Below are positions 51,461-60,027 of a stretch of DNA of 64,000 nucleotides, one piece after another. Source of the DNA: JAJZGK01 sp035538795. GTDB lineage: Bacteria; Pseudomonadota; Alphaproteobacteria; Rhodospirillales; Magnetospirillaceae. Within the stretch, counting starts at the first letter, position 1. Every line of letters begins with the position of its first letter. The position numbers and the translations under genes are program-made. Location of the stretch: assembly GCA_035538795.1 (NCBI GenBank), contig DATLJS010000035.1:62001-126000 (forward strand). Reading direction: 5' to 3'. The notes below the pieces were generated by a model. That model was not told the origin of the DNA and did no database searches. It was given only the letters and a program-made list of their open reading frames with translations.

Positions 51461-52324
51461 CTAATGCTTTCCCCTGACCACCAGGGCTATTCCCCCCAGA
51501 ACCGCCAAAGACGCCAGCATCAGGCGTAACGATACCTCTTCGCCCAGCATCAGCGTCCCGCCCATCGCGGTAATCACCGGAACGCTCAGTTGGATCGAGG
51601 CGGCACTGGCCGCCCGCAGCGACGGCAGCACCGCGTACCACAGCGCATATCCCAGCCCCGAAGCCAGCGCCCCCGACGCCGACGCATAAGCCAGGCCGGC
51701 ACCGTCCACTTTTGCCGTTCCTCCGATTGCCGCCGCCAGCAGAAGCAACGCCGCCATGGGCGTCGCCCGCAGGAAATTGCCAGCGGTGGCCGCCAAAGGC
51801 TGCTCGCGGGAGCTGCGTCCCAGCAACGAATAAGCTCCCCAGGCGACGCCGCCCACCACCATCAGGCCAGCCCCGGCCGGATCGGGAGCCGTCACCCCCG
51901 GCGCCAGCAATACGGCCAACCCGGCCAACGCCGCCGCCAGCCCCAGCCATTGGGCAAGCCGTAAACGCTCACCGCTCAGCAAACCTCGAATAATCATGGT
52001 TGCCTGCACGGCCCCGAACAGCAGCAAAGCGCCGCTGCCCGCCGTCAAAGTAACGTACGCGAAGGAAAAACAGGCGACATAGAGAAGCAGGGCCAAACCT
52101 GCCGGCCAAGAGCCGCAGCGTTCGGGCCGAGCCACGCCCCGCACTCTCGCCAAAAGCCCCAGCATCAGCGCCCCGGAGGCGACACGGATCAAGGAAAAGC
52201 TGGCCGGATCCATGGCCGTCAGAGTCAACGCCTTACGGCACAGCACCGAATTCGCCGCGAACGCCAGCATGGCCAGCACCACCAAGCCGCCCAATTGCAG
52301 GCGGCGGGCATCACCGTGAGACAC
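51461..52324 (-). CDS. EamA/DMT-family transporter
   Basis: This 287-residue protein has ten predicted membrane helices in two EamA repeats, as in small-molecule exporters and nucleotide-sugar transporter relatives. The second repeat begins near residue 145 (GAGLMVVGGVAWGAYSLLG) and includes the short linker of the family. The substrate is unknown. The GTG start at 52324 is preceded by GGGAGGAAC. It converges on the cytochrome b561 gene. Confidence 0.9.
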   Translation of the reverse strand: MSHGDARRLQLGGLVVLAMLAFAANSVLCRKALTLTAMDPASFSLIRVASGALMLGLLARVRGVARPERCGSWPAGLALLLYVACFSFAYVTLTAGSGALLLFGAVQATMIIRGLLSGERLRLAQWLGLAAALAGLAVLLAPGVTAPDPAGAGLMVVGGVAWGAYSLLGRSSREQPLAATAGNFLRATPMAALLLLAAAIGGTAKVDGAGLAYASASGALASGLGYALWYAVLPSLRAASAASIQLSVPVITAMGGTLMLGEEVSLRLMLASLAVLGGIALVVRGKH

Positions 52325-52371
52325 GCGTTCCTCCCCATCTTTTTTAACAAGATGGCGGTGGAAATTAGGAT

Positions 52372-54033
52372 TTACAACCCAGGAAGATGAAGGGAGAAAA
52401 CGCTACCCTGTCCGGGAACAGAACTGAGGGTAATATAGCCGCCCAGGCGCAGAACCATTTTATGGGCGATCGCCAGGCCCATGCCCGTTCCGGGATGCTC
52501 CTGCCGGCCGTGCAGGCGCTGAAACACCTCGAAAATCCGCTTGTGATATTCCGGGGCGATACCGATGCCGTTATCCTCCACGGAAATAATCCGCATGTTG
52601 CCTTCCCGGCGGCTGGTGATGCGAACATGCGCTGGCCGGCCGGGACTGCGGTACTCGATGGCGTTGGACAGCAGCACCGTCATCACTTCGGTCAGGCGGC
52701 GGCGATCCGCCATCACTTCGGGCAAGGGATCGCTTTCAATGACGGCGTCCGAGGCTTTGATGGCCACGGCCAGCTTGGCTTTGGCGTCCTCCAAAGCCGC
52801 AACCGCCGAATAAGGCGCGGTGGGCATCGGCAGGGACGCTTCCGCCAGATAAAGCTGGATGTCGCGCAGCAACAGCCGCATGCGTTGTCCGCCATCGGCG
52901 ACCTGGGTCAGCCATTCCTGGCCTTCGTCGTCAAGCTTGTCCTTGTAAGTCCGCTGTATCAACTGACTGAAACTGGTGATGCTGCGCAGCGGTTCCTGAA
53001 GGTCATGCGCCGCCACATAGGCGAAACGCTCCAGTTCCTCATGCGCCCGCGCCAATTCGAGACTGTGGCGTTCCAGGACTTTCTTGGCTTCCCACAGGTC
53101 TGCGGTCCTGGCGGAAACCTCTTCGCGCAGGTTCTGACGGTTGGAAGTCTGATTTAACAGCAACAGCAGAATCAGAATGCCCAGCGCCACCATGGCCGCC
53201 TGAAGCATATGGTATTCGACACTGGAGCGAACCGTTTCATCCCAACTGACCTCTGGCGCCACCGCCAGTTCCCAGAAACCGTCGGGCAGACTGATGCGGG
53301 TGATGACCGGGTCCATGCTGAACACCGAACCGTTGCCGGCCACCGCCGTTCCCGCCGCCGTGCGAACGCCCCAGACCAGATGGCGGCCGATCTGCTGTAG
53401 TCCGGCTTGCTTGATCAGCGGCTCGACCATGAACGCCATGCCCACGGCTCCCCAGGGCCGTTCATCGGCGTAGATGGCTTTGCGGGCGATCAGCCCCAAG
53501 CCGCCTTGGATCAGCTCCACCGGCTCGTGGATGGAAACGCCGCGGCTATCGATCGCCCGGCGAACGGCGGCGGCGAACCCCGGACGCTTGTCTTCCAGAA
53601 TATTGTTGCCGACGACTTTGCGGTTTCCCAACTCGTCCGGAAAGATCCAGCGCACGACGAAATCAGGAGACACCGAGATATTGCGCACACCGTCGCCGAC
53701 ACGGAACATGGCGGCGGCGAATTGAGGAAACTCGTCGCGCATATCGTCGGCGAAGACGTTCGGCGGCTCATGAACCTTGACCGTGATGAAAGCCGCCAAC
53801 CCTTCCACCAAAGCCAGACGCTGGTTCAGGGCGCTGGCCAAAGCGCTGCCATACGACGCGCCGATGGACGCGGTTTCCGCCCGTAAAGCGGTAACGCGGG
53901 TTCCGACAAAGGCGTTCAGAATCCACAGAAAGGCAAATATCCACAGAACCAGCACGATTGCCACCGGCGCCAGAACCATACGGTTCCAACTGCTTTTGGC
54001 GGAAACGGCGATATTCTCTTCTGCCTTTTCCAA
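52372..54033 (-). CDS. CHASE-domain histidine kinase (phytochrome-like HisKA)
   Basis: This 553-residue kinase has TM1 (about 19-43), a periplasmic CHASE domain (about 45-275, with FAAAVRRAIDSRG and WGAVGMAFMVEP), TM2 (about 280-297), a short coiled coil and a phosphoacceptor region reading AYVAAHDLQEPLRSI, the pattern of phytochrome-type HisKA domains. The ATPase domain has VEDNGIGIAPEYHKRIFEVF and GTGMGLAI. No receiver or regulator gene is adjacent. The start is TTG 54033, with GGGGGCG upstream. Ligands of CHASE domains include cytokinin-like adenines, but none can be assigned here. Confidence 0.9.
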   Translation of the reverse strand: MEKAEENIAVSAKSSWNRMVLAPVAIVLVLWIFAFLWILNAFVGTRVTALRAETASIGASYGSALASALNQRLALVEGLAAFITVKVHEPPNVFADDMRDEFPQFAAAMFRVGDGVRNISVSPDFVVRWIFPDELGNRKVVGNNILEDKRPGFAAAVRRAIDSRGVSIHEPVELIQGGLGLIARKAIYADERPWGAVGMAFMVEPLIKQAGLQQIGRHLVWGVRTAAGTAVAGNGSVFSMDPVITRISLPDGFWELAVAPEVSWDETVRSSVEYHMLQAAMVALGILILLLLLNQTSNRQNLREEVSARTADLWEAKKVLERHSLELARAHEELERFAYVAAHDLQEPLRSITSFSQLIQRTYKDKLDDEGQEWLTQVADGGQRMRLLLRDIQLYLAEASLPMPTAPYSAVAALEDAKAKLAVAIKASDAVIESDPLPEVMADRRRLTEVMTVLLSNAIEYRSPGRPAHVRITSRREGNMRIISVEDNGIGIAPEYHKRIFEVFQRLHGRQEHPGTGMGLAIAHKMVLRLGGYITLSSVPGQGSVFSLHLPGL

Positions 54034-54108
54034 AACGCCCCCATGTCTTCGGCGTACTCCCCAGTCTTAGCCGCCGAATCTTATGGAAACTAACATTAAA
54101 AGTACGAA

Positions 54109-54143
54109 CAGGGGAGTCTCCGTTTCACACGAAAACTCCCCTG
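54109..54143 (-). terminator. Terminator of the rnf operon
   Basis: CAGGGGAGT (54109-54117) pairs perfectly with ACTCCCCTG (54135-54143). On the minus strand it lies 30 bp past the rnfH stop and is followed by TTCGTACTTTTAATG. Confidence 0.75.
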
Positions 54144-54173
54144 CCTGCGATTTCAATTTGGCGAACGCCGGAA

Positions 54174-54449
54174 TCAACCTTCCTGGGCGGGCTGGTTCCG
54201 TCTTTTTACCGTGCGGGGATCGGCAGTGATGGGACGATAGACCTCGATGCGGGCACCGTCCTCGACGACGCTGTCGATGTCCACCATCTTGCCCCAAACC
54301 CCGATCTTGACAGCGGCCAGATCGATTTCCGGGCATCGCGTCAGCAGGCCCGAACGGTCGATGGCCTGACGCACCGTGGCGCCGTCGTCCAGGCTGACAC
54401 TCAGGTTCATCTGGCGCTGCGGCGTAGCGTAGACGACTCCAACTTTCAT
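54174..54449 (-). CDS. rnfH: RnfH-family protein
   Basis: This 91-residue protein has the UPF0125/RnfH beta-grasp pattern (VGVVYATPQRQMNLSVSLDDG at the start, WGKMVDIDSVVEDGARIEVYRP near the end). Its role in the Rnf complex is unclear. It is the last gene of the rnf operon, 85 bp after rnfE, and has GAGGAGA before the ATG. Confidence 0.9.
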   Translation of the reverse strand: MKVGVVYATPQRQMNLSVSLDDGATVRQAIDRSGLLTRCPEIDLAAVKIGVWGKMVDIDSVVEDGARIEVYRPITADPRTVKRRNQPAQEG

Positions 54450-54534
54450 CTTCGTCTCTCCTCAGAGGCCGGCCTGATCGGATCGAACCAGCCCCTTGGT
54501 TCCGTATATGCGAAAAAGCTCTGCCTTTCCGTGC

Positions 54535-55206
54535 TCAGACGCTGTGGGCGCCGGCCATGGCGATGGGCTTGCCAGCGCGGATATCCAGCATGCGCTTGAC
54601 CACCAGCAGCAAGCCGGTCGCCAGGAAGCCGCCCGGCGGCAGCACGGCCACCAGAATACCGGTATCCTGCGGCAGCAGGCGCATTTCCATGAACTTGAAG
54701 GCCGGACCCAACAGCAGCGAGGCGTCGGCGAACAAGGTGCCGGAGCCGACGATCTCACGCATGGCGCCGATCACCGTCAGGGCGGCGGTAAAGCCCAAGC
54801 CCATGGCCAACCCGTCGCAGAAGGACGGCAGAACGGGCTCGCGGGCGGCGAACACTTCGGCGCGGCCGAGCGGCAGGCAGTTGGAAACGATCAGCGGAAT
54901 GAACAGGCCCAGCACTTTGTAAAGCTCGTGCATATAGGCGTTCATGGTCAGGTCCACCAAGGTCACCATGGCGGCAATGATCAGGATGAACACCGGAATG
55001 CGCACCTGCTGGGTGATATAGCCGCGCAACGCCGCAATCAGCAGGTTGGACGTCGCCATCACCACCAGGGTCGCCAGTCCCATGCCCAGGCCGTTGGTGG
55101 CGCTGGTGGTCATGGCCATGGTCGGGCACATGCCCAGCATCTGGCAGAGGACGCCGTTGTTTTCCCACAGGCCGTCCTTGAAGATTCTTCCGTAGTCAGC
55201 AGACAT
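54535..55206 (-). CDS. rnfE: Rnf complex subunit E
   Basis: This 223-residue six-helix subunit of the ferredoxin:NAD+ oxidoreductase complex pairs with RnfA to hold a membrane Fe-S cluster. It begins with the family's GLWENNGVLCQMLGMCPTMAM segment and has NCLPLGRAE in the middle. The start codon shares a base with the rnfG stop (TGATG) and follows GGAGGTG. The C-terminus lacks extra domains. Confidence 0.95.
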   Translation of the reverse strand: MSADYGRIFKDGLWENNGVLCQMLGMCPTMAMTTSATNGLGMGLATLVVMATSNLLIAALRGYITQQVRIPVFILIIAAMVTLVDLTMNAYMHELYKVLGLFIPLIVSNCLPLGRAEVFAAREPVLPSFCDGLAMGLGFTAALTVIGAMREIVGSGTLFADASLLLGPAFKFMEMRLLPQDTGILVAVLPPGGFLATGLLLVVKRMLDIRAGKPIAMAGAHSV

Positions 55207-55808
55207 CAGCGCACCTCCAGGAATTCGGCTTTATGAGCGGCAAAGAAGTCGAGACCGCTCTTGATGGCGGCAACGACGCCGCGCGGGGTGATGGTGGCTC
55301 CGGCGAACTGATCGAACTGGCCGCCATCCTTCTTGACCTTCCACTTGTCGGCCACCGGGTTGCCCAGGGACAAGCCGGTGAAACGGGTGATCCAGTCGGA
55401 CTTGGCCGGATCGATCTTGTCGCCCAGGCCGGGGGTTTCCTTGAAAGCGGTGGCCCGCACGCCCAGGATCTTGCCGTCGGCGTCGACGCCCAGGATCAGG
55501 CTGATGGGACCGCCGTAGCCGGTACCTTCGATGGCATAGGCGACGCCGGTCACCTTGCCGGCCTTGATGGCGCGATAGACGGTGACGTCCTTGCCCTCGT
55601 CGTTCTTGACCTGCACCGCGTCCTTGACGGGGTTGTTGTCATGAATCGTCGGCGGAATGACCTGCACCAGCGAGTTCTGCAAATCCTCGACCTTGCGCAG
55701 GTCGATCTTGTCGTGGGTCACCAGATCGGTGGCCGCCAGAAGCACCCCGAAACCGAGGCAGAAGGCTCCCAGCACCACGGCATGGGTGATCGGGCGCTGC
55801 TCGCTCAT
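55206..55808 (-). CDS. rnfG: Rnf complex subunit G (covalent FMN protein)
   Basis: This 200-residue protein has an N-terminal anchor helix (about 9-29) and a periplasmic FMN-binding domain. The motif DQFAGATITPRG (166-177) matches E. coli RsxG, in which the Thr of GAT (here Thr172) is flavinylated by ApbE. The ApbE gene opens this operon. It passes electrons across the membrane part of the complex. It overlaps rnfD by four bases and its ATG has AAGGGGG upstream. Confidence 0.95.
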   Translation of the reverse strand: MSEQRPITHAVVLGAFCLGFGVLLAATDLVTHDKIDLRKVEDLQNSLVQVIPPTIHDNNPVKDAVQVKNDEGKDVTVYRAIKAGKVTGVAYAIEGTGYGGPISLILGVDADGKILGVRATAFKETPGLGDKIDPAKSDWITRFTGLSLGNPVADKWKVKKDGGQFDQFAGATITPRGVVAAIKSGLDFFAAHKAEFLEVR

Positions 55809-56881
55809 TTTTCCCCCTTCAGCGGCAGCGGTTCACCCTTGTAGGTGCGGCCGAAGACACGCGGACGGATATGGTGGTCGATGATGGGCGTCAGGGCGTT
55901 CATCAGAAGAACGGCGAAAGCCATGCCCTCGGGATACCCGGCGAAGGTACGAATGATCCAGGTCAGAAGCCCGACGCCAAAGCCGTAGACCAACTGCCCC
56001 CGTTTGGAAACGGGCGAAGTCACATAGTCGGTGGCGATGAAGAAGGCGCCCAGGAAGGTGGCGCCCGACACCAGATGGAACAGGCCGTCGGTATAGCGGG
56101 CCGGATCCACGGCGTGGAACAGGGTGCCCAGCACGAACAGGGTGCCCATCAGCGACACCGGGATGTGCCAGGAAATGATCCGTCGGGCCAGCAGCAGCAG
56201 CCCGCCGGCCAGAATCAGCACCGCCGAGGTCTCGCCGAAACTGCCGGGATGCATGCCCAGCAGCATGTCGCTCAGGCCGGGAAGATGCTGAGTGGAAGCA
56301 TCCACCGGCACGCCGCGCGACAGTTCCGTCTTCACATAGCCGAGAGCCGAGGCGGCGCTGACGTGATCAAAACCCGAAGCGTGGCCGAAGGTGATGCCCA
56401 ACGCTTCGACGAAGCCGGGGGCTCCGTCCGAGCCCAGCGGCGCGGATTTAACCCAAGACGTCATCTGCAACGGGAACGACACCAGCAAGGCGACACGGCC
56501 GACCATGGCCGGATTGAAGACGTTCTGCCCCAGACCGCCGAACAGATGCTTGGCCAGAACCACGGCGAACACCGAACCCAACAGACCGATCCACCACGGC
56601 GACCACGGCGGCAGGCTCATGGCCAGCAGCCAGCCGGTCAGCACCACGGAACCGTCGGTCAAGGACGGCTTCAGCGGCTTGTTGGACAGGATCAGACAAC
56701 CGGCTTCCATCAGAACGCAGGAACCGACGGTGATCAGGAACATGAAAATCGCCGGCCAACCAAACAGCCAGGCGTCGAACAAAGTGGCCGGCACCAGCGC
56801 CGCCAGCACCGTCGCCATGGTCAGGCTGACGCTGGTGGGGGCGTGGGTGAACGGCCCGCTCTTGTCGTTGTAAGCAGTCAT
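55805..56881 (-). CDS. rnfD: Rnf complex subunit D with Ser at the expected flavin site
   Basis: This 358-residue polytopic subunit has the RnfD landmarks GGLGQNVFNPAM, FPLQMTSWV, HLVSGATFLGAFFIATD and YPEGMAFAVLLMNA. In E. coli RnfD the covalent FMN is on Thr187 in the segment DGISQATPL. The corresponding stretch here reads DHVSAASAL, with Ser178 in place of that Thr and Ala in place of Pro. FMN could still attach to Ser, or the site could be altered. The start is ATG 56881; it overlaps the rnfC stop (ATGA). Confidence 0.93.
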   Translation of the reverse strand: MTAYNDKSGPFTHAPTSVSLTMATVLAALVPATLFDAWLFGWPAIFMFLITVGSCVLMEAGCLILSNKPLKPSLTDGSVVLTGWLLAMSLPPWSPWWIGLLGSVFAVVLAKHLFGGLGQNVFNPAMVGRVALLVSFPLQMTSWVKSAPLGSDGAPGFVEALGITFGHASGFDHVSAASALGYVKTELSRGVPVDASTQHLPGLSDMLLGMHPGSFGETSAVLILAGGLLLLARRIISWHIPVSLMGTLFVLGTLFHAVDPARYTDGLFHLVSGATFLGAFFIATDYVTSPVSKRGQLVYGFGVGLLTWIIRTFAGYPEGMAFAVLLMNALTPIIDHHIRPRVFGRTYKGEPLPLKGEK

Positions 56882-58350
56882 GCTTCGCCCCTGTTCTCGG
56901 TGGTGGAAGCGGATTGAGCAGCGGCAGCGGCCGCAGCCGCCGCGGCGGCCGCTTTGGCGGCGGCGGCCTTTTCCAGGCGTTCGTTGTGACCTTCCACCAA
57001 CTGGCGGATATGGTCGGTCTTGCGGACCTCGCGGTCCTGGGCGTTCAGACGGCCTTTGGCGTAGTTGAAGAAATGCACCAGCGGAATATGTGCCGGGCAG
57101 ATATAGGAGCAACTGCCGCACGACACGCAGTCACGCACGCCCAGCCGGGCCGCGGCGTCCAGGTTTTCCTTGCGGATGAAGGCGGCCATTTCCACAGGCA
57201 CCAGCCCGCAGGGGCAGATGGTGACGCAGGTGCCGCAGCGGATGCAGGGTTGGGCCGGCTGTTCGTTGGCTTCCTCGGCGGTCAACGCCAGGATGCCCGA
57301 GGTTCCCTTGACCACCGGCACAGCCAGACTGGGAAGCGGCTGGCCCATCATCGGACCGCCGTTGACCACCCGCTTGGGAGGCACCGACAGACCGCCGCAG
57401 AACTCGATCAAATCCGAGACCAGAGCGCCCAACGGGGCTTCCACGTTCTGAGGCTTGCCGACGGCGCCGCCGCTGACCGTGACCACGCGGGCCACCAAAG
57501 GACGGCCGAAACGCACGGCGTGATGCACGGCCCGTGCCGTCGCCACGTTATGCACGACGATCCCCAGATCGGCGGTCAGCTTGCGGGCCGGCGTTTCCTC
57601 GCCGGTGATGGCCTGCACCAGATGACGTTCCGATCCCATGGGATACTGGGCCGGAACCGACACCACTTCGACGTCCAGCAAACCCGCGGCGGCTTTGGTC
57701 ACGATCGCCAAAGCCTGGGGTTTGTTTTCCTCGATGGCGATGACCGTGCGCGGCGCCCCCAAGGCATGGGCCATGATGCGGGCACCGTCGATCATCTCGT
57801 CGGCATATTCCCGCATCACCCGGTCGTCGCAGGTCAGATAAGGTTCGCACTCGGCCCCGTTCAGCAGCAGGATTTCCAGCTTGCGCTCGGTTCCCAGGTT
57901 CAGCTTGACCGCCGAAGGAAAAGTGGCGCCGCCCATGCCGACGATACCGGCTTCGGCCACGCGCTGGCGGATGACGTCGGCGGGCGCCGTCAACGGATCG
58001 GGAATGCCCGCCGGCAGTTCGGCCCATTCGTCCTTGCCATCGGGTTCCAGAATGATGGTGGGCTGGGGCAGGCCCGAGGGATGGGGCGCGGTCATATCGC
58101 TGATGGCGGCGACACGGCCCGAAGTGGGGGCATGCACCGGCGCCGACACCGGACCCGAGGCGCGGGCCAGAAGCTGGCCCTTCTTGACCAGATCGCCGGG
58201 CTCGACCACCGGTTCGGCAGGCGCGCCGATATGTTGTTGCAACGGCAGATACAAGGCGTCGGGCAGCGGCAGAGCGACGATGGCGCTCTCGGCAGTCCTT
58301 TCCTTGCGGTATTCCGGGTGGACGCCACCGCGGACGGAAAACAGCTTCAT
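56878..58350 (-). CDS. rnfC: Rnf complex subunit C (NADH/Fe-S subunit)
   Basis: This 490-residue peripheral subunit has an N-terminal biotinyl-like sandwich domain, an NADH/FMN-binding Rossmann region (GMGGATFPSAVKL, NGAECEPYLTCDD) and two [4Fe-4S] motifs, CIRCGTCVTICPCGL and CVSCGSCSYICPAHIP. The last 50 residues are a nearly pure Ala/Lys tail, a low-complexity extension also seen in other RnfC proteins. It links NADH to the membrane subunits. AAGGAGG precedes the ATG, 12 bp after rnfB. Confidence 0.95.
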   Translation of the reverse strand: MKLFSVRGGVHPEYRKERTAESAIVALPLPDALYLPLQQHIGAPAEPVVEPGDLVKKGQLLARASGPVSAPVHAPTSGRVAAISDMTAPHPSGLPQPTIILEPDGKDEWAELPAGIPDPLTAPADVIRQRVAEAGIVGMGGATFPSAVKLNLGTERKLEILLLNGAECEPYLTCDDRVMREYADEMIDGARIMAHALGAPRTVIAIEENKPQALAIVTKAAAGLLDVEVVSVPAQYPMGSERHLVQAITGEETPARKLTADLGIVVHNVATARAVHHAVRFGRPLVARVVTVSGGAVGKPQNVEAPLGALVSDLIEFCGGLSVPPKRVVNGGPMMGQPLPSLAVPVVKGTSGILALTAEEANEQPAQPCIRCGTCVTICPCGLVPVEMAAFIRKENLDAAARLGVRDCVSCGSCSYICPAHIPLVHFFNYAKGRLNAQDREVRKTDHIRQLVEGHNERLEKAAAAKAAAAAAAAAAAAQSASTTENRGEA

Positions 58351-58362
58351 CGCGGAACCTCC

Positions 58363-58914
58363 TTAATGGGCGTGACTGGCGGCGGCGTCTTCGGGCTTGG
58401 CCCAATGCCATTCGCCCAAGGTCACCGGCACCTTGCACATCTTGATCGCCTCGGTCGGGCAAACCTTGAAGCACTTGGCGCAGCCATGGCAGTTATCCCT
58501 AAGGATCGTATGCATCTGCTTGGGCGCGCCGAAAATGGCGTCGGCGGTGCATTCGCGGATACAGCGGGTGCAACCGATGCACAAATCCTCTTCGACCACG
58601 GCGTATTCCGGCCCCTTGTCCTCGTGCTCGGACAAGTCGGCGGAAACGCCCAGCTTCTTGGCCAGCTTCTCGGCCACGGCCTTGCCGCCAGGCGGGCACA
58701 GGGTCACCCCGGCCTCGCCCTTAGCCAAAGCCGCGGCCGCCTGGCCGCAGCCGACGAAGCCGCATTGCGCGCAGTTGGCGCCGGGAAGCAGAGACAGCAG
58801 CTCTTGCTCCAACGGATCGTCCTCGACGTGCAGATAGCGGGAGGCCACGCCCAGCAGGGTGCCCAGAGTGGCTCCCATGACCGCAAGACTACCCACGGCG
58901 GTGATCATGATCAT
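58363..58914 (-). CDS. rnfB: Rnf complex subunit B (ferredoxin-type)
   Basis: This 183-residue protein has an N-terminal anchor helix, an Fe-S domain (CAQCGFVGC with a later Cys) and a two-[4Fe-4S] ferredoxin domain with CIGCTRCIREC and CHGCAKCFKVC. It accepts electrons from reduced ferredoxin. The ATG at 58914 has AAGGAGG about seven bases upstream. The length is typical of short proteobacterial RnfB proteins. Confidence 0.95.
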   Translation of the reverse strand: MIMITAVGSLAVMGATLGTLLGVASRYLHVEDDPLEQELLSLLPGANCAQCGFVGCGQAAAALAKGEAGVTLCPPGGKAVAEKLAKKLGVSADLSEHEDKGPEYAVVEEDLCIGCTRCIRECTADAIFGAPKQMHTILRDNCHGCAKCFKVCPTEAIKMCKVPVTLGEWHWAKPEDAAASHAH

Positions 58915-58926
58915 GACGTCGCCTCC

Positions 58927-59508
58927 TTAATTCGCGCTGATGCCGGAGAAGCCCATGAAGGCCAGGGCCAGCAGGCTGGCGGTGATGAAACCGATGGGCG
59001 GACCGGCGAACAGCCGGGGAACGTCGGCCAGGGCGATACGTTCGCGCAGGCCGGCGAACACCACCAGGATCAGGCTGAAGCCCGCCGCCGAGGCGAAGCC
59101 GTAAAGCATGCTCTGCATGAAATTGTGATGATGTTCAACGTTCAGCAGCGGAATGCCCAGCACCGAACAGTTGGTGGTGATCAGCGGCAGATAGATGCCC
59201 AAGGTCTGGAACAGCGAGGGCGAGATTTTTTTCACCGCCATTTCCGTGAACTGCACCACCGCGGCAATGACCAGGATGAAGGTCACCGTGCGCAGATAGC
59301 CAAGTCCCGTCGGCACCAGCAAAAAGGTCTCCAGAGCCCAGGTCAGCACCGAAGACACCGTCAGCACGAAGGTGGTGGCCATGCCCATGCCCACCGCCGT
59401 GTCCACCTTGGTGGTCACGCCCATGAACGAGCAAAGGCCTAGAAAGCGCACCAGCACAACGTTGTTGACCAGCGCGGCGCCCACCATGAGCAGCATGTAT
59501 TGTTGCAT
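58927..59508 (-). CDS. rnfA: Rnf complex subunit A
   Basis: This 193-residue six-helix membrane subunit opens with the RnfA signature VNNVVLVRFLGLCSFMGV, includes NCSVLGIPLL in the middle and ends as expected. With RnfE it forms the membrane core and holds an Fe-S cluster through conserved cysteines (in GLCSFMG and NCSVLG). It follows rseC by 16 bp. Confidence 0.95.
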   Translation of the reverse strand: MQQYMLLMVGAALVNNVVLVRFLGLCSFMGVTTKVDTAVGMGMATTFVLTVSSVLTWALETFLLVPTGLGYLRTVTFILVIAAVVQFTEMAVKKISPSLFQTLGIYLPLITTNCSVLGIPLLNVEHHHNFMQSMLYGFASAAGFSLILVVFAGLRERIALADVPRLFAGPPIGFITASLLALAFMGFSGISAN

Positions 59509-59524
59509 CTCGCGTTCCCCAATC

Positions 59525-60022
59525 TTACTCGGTATGGCACTGTTCGGCCGGCGCGGCGTGACGGATGTAACGGGGCATCAGTTCCCCCTTCTCCGCCATG
59601 CGCCCGGCGCGAGACCGCGCCACCAACAAGCCCACACCAAGCCCGGCCACGGCGGCCAGCGCCGTCAGCCCATCGTTCTTGCCCCACAGATCGGCTGTCA
59701 CCGACGCCGACAGCATGCCGAACAGCGGAATGGCGTAAGCCACCCACGACGCCCGCACCAGCGTGGTTTCGGATACGCCCACCACCACCCGCTCGCCGAC
59801 CAGCAATCCCTGGTCGTTGACGATGGTGAAGCGGCGCGCCGCCAACGATCCCTTGCCGCCGCTCATGGCGCCGCACAGGCCCGCCGAAACGCAGCCTTTG
59901 CAGCCGCTCGACACCTCGGGCTCCAACAGGGCGAACCCTTCGCTCAGGCTGACCACGCGGGCAATGCCTTCGACCAGGGTGCGGCCCGACGGATCGCGAT
60001 GATGTTCGGCGGCTTGGACCAT
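59525..60022 (-). CDS. rseC: RseC/SoxR-reducing system protein
   Basis: This 165-residue protein has a Cys-rich N-terminal part with CKGCVSAGLCG and two membrane helices (about 88-106 and 115-131), matching RseC/SoxR-reducer proteins that accompany rnf (rsx) genes. Its role with Rnf is not fully known. The ATG at 60022 is 5 bp after apbE and is preceded by GGAGGCG. Confidence 0.92.
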   Translation of the reverse strand: MVQAAEHHRDPSGRTLVEGIARVVSLSEGFALLEPEVSSGCKGCVSAGLCGAMSGGKGSLAARRFTIVNDQGLLVGERVVVGVSETTLVRASWVAYAIPLFGMLSASVTADLWGKNDGLTALAAVAGLGVGLLVARSRAGRMAEKGELMPRYIRHAAPAEQCHTE

Positions 60023-60027
60023 CGGCG

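Noticed and set aside
56914..59442. 842-residue plus-strand frame antisense to rnfABC
   Set aside because: It is His/Gln/Gly-rich and lies opposite well-supported rnf genes; an artefact of third-position GC bias.
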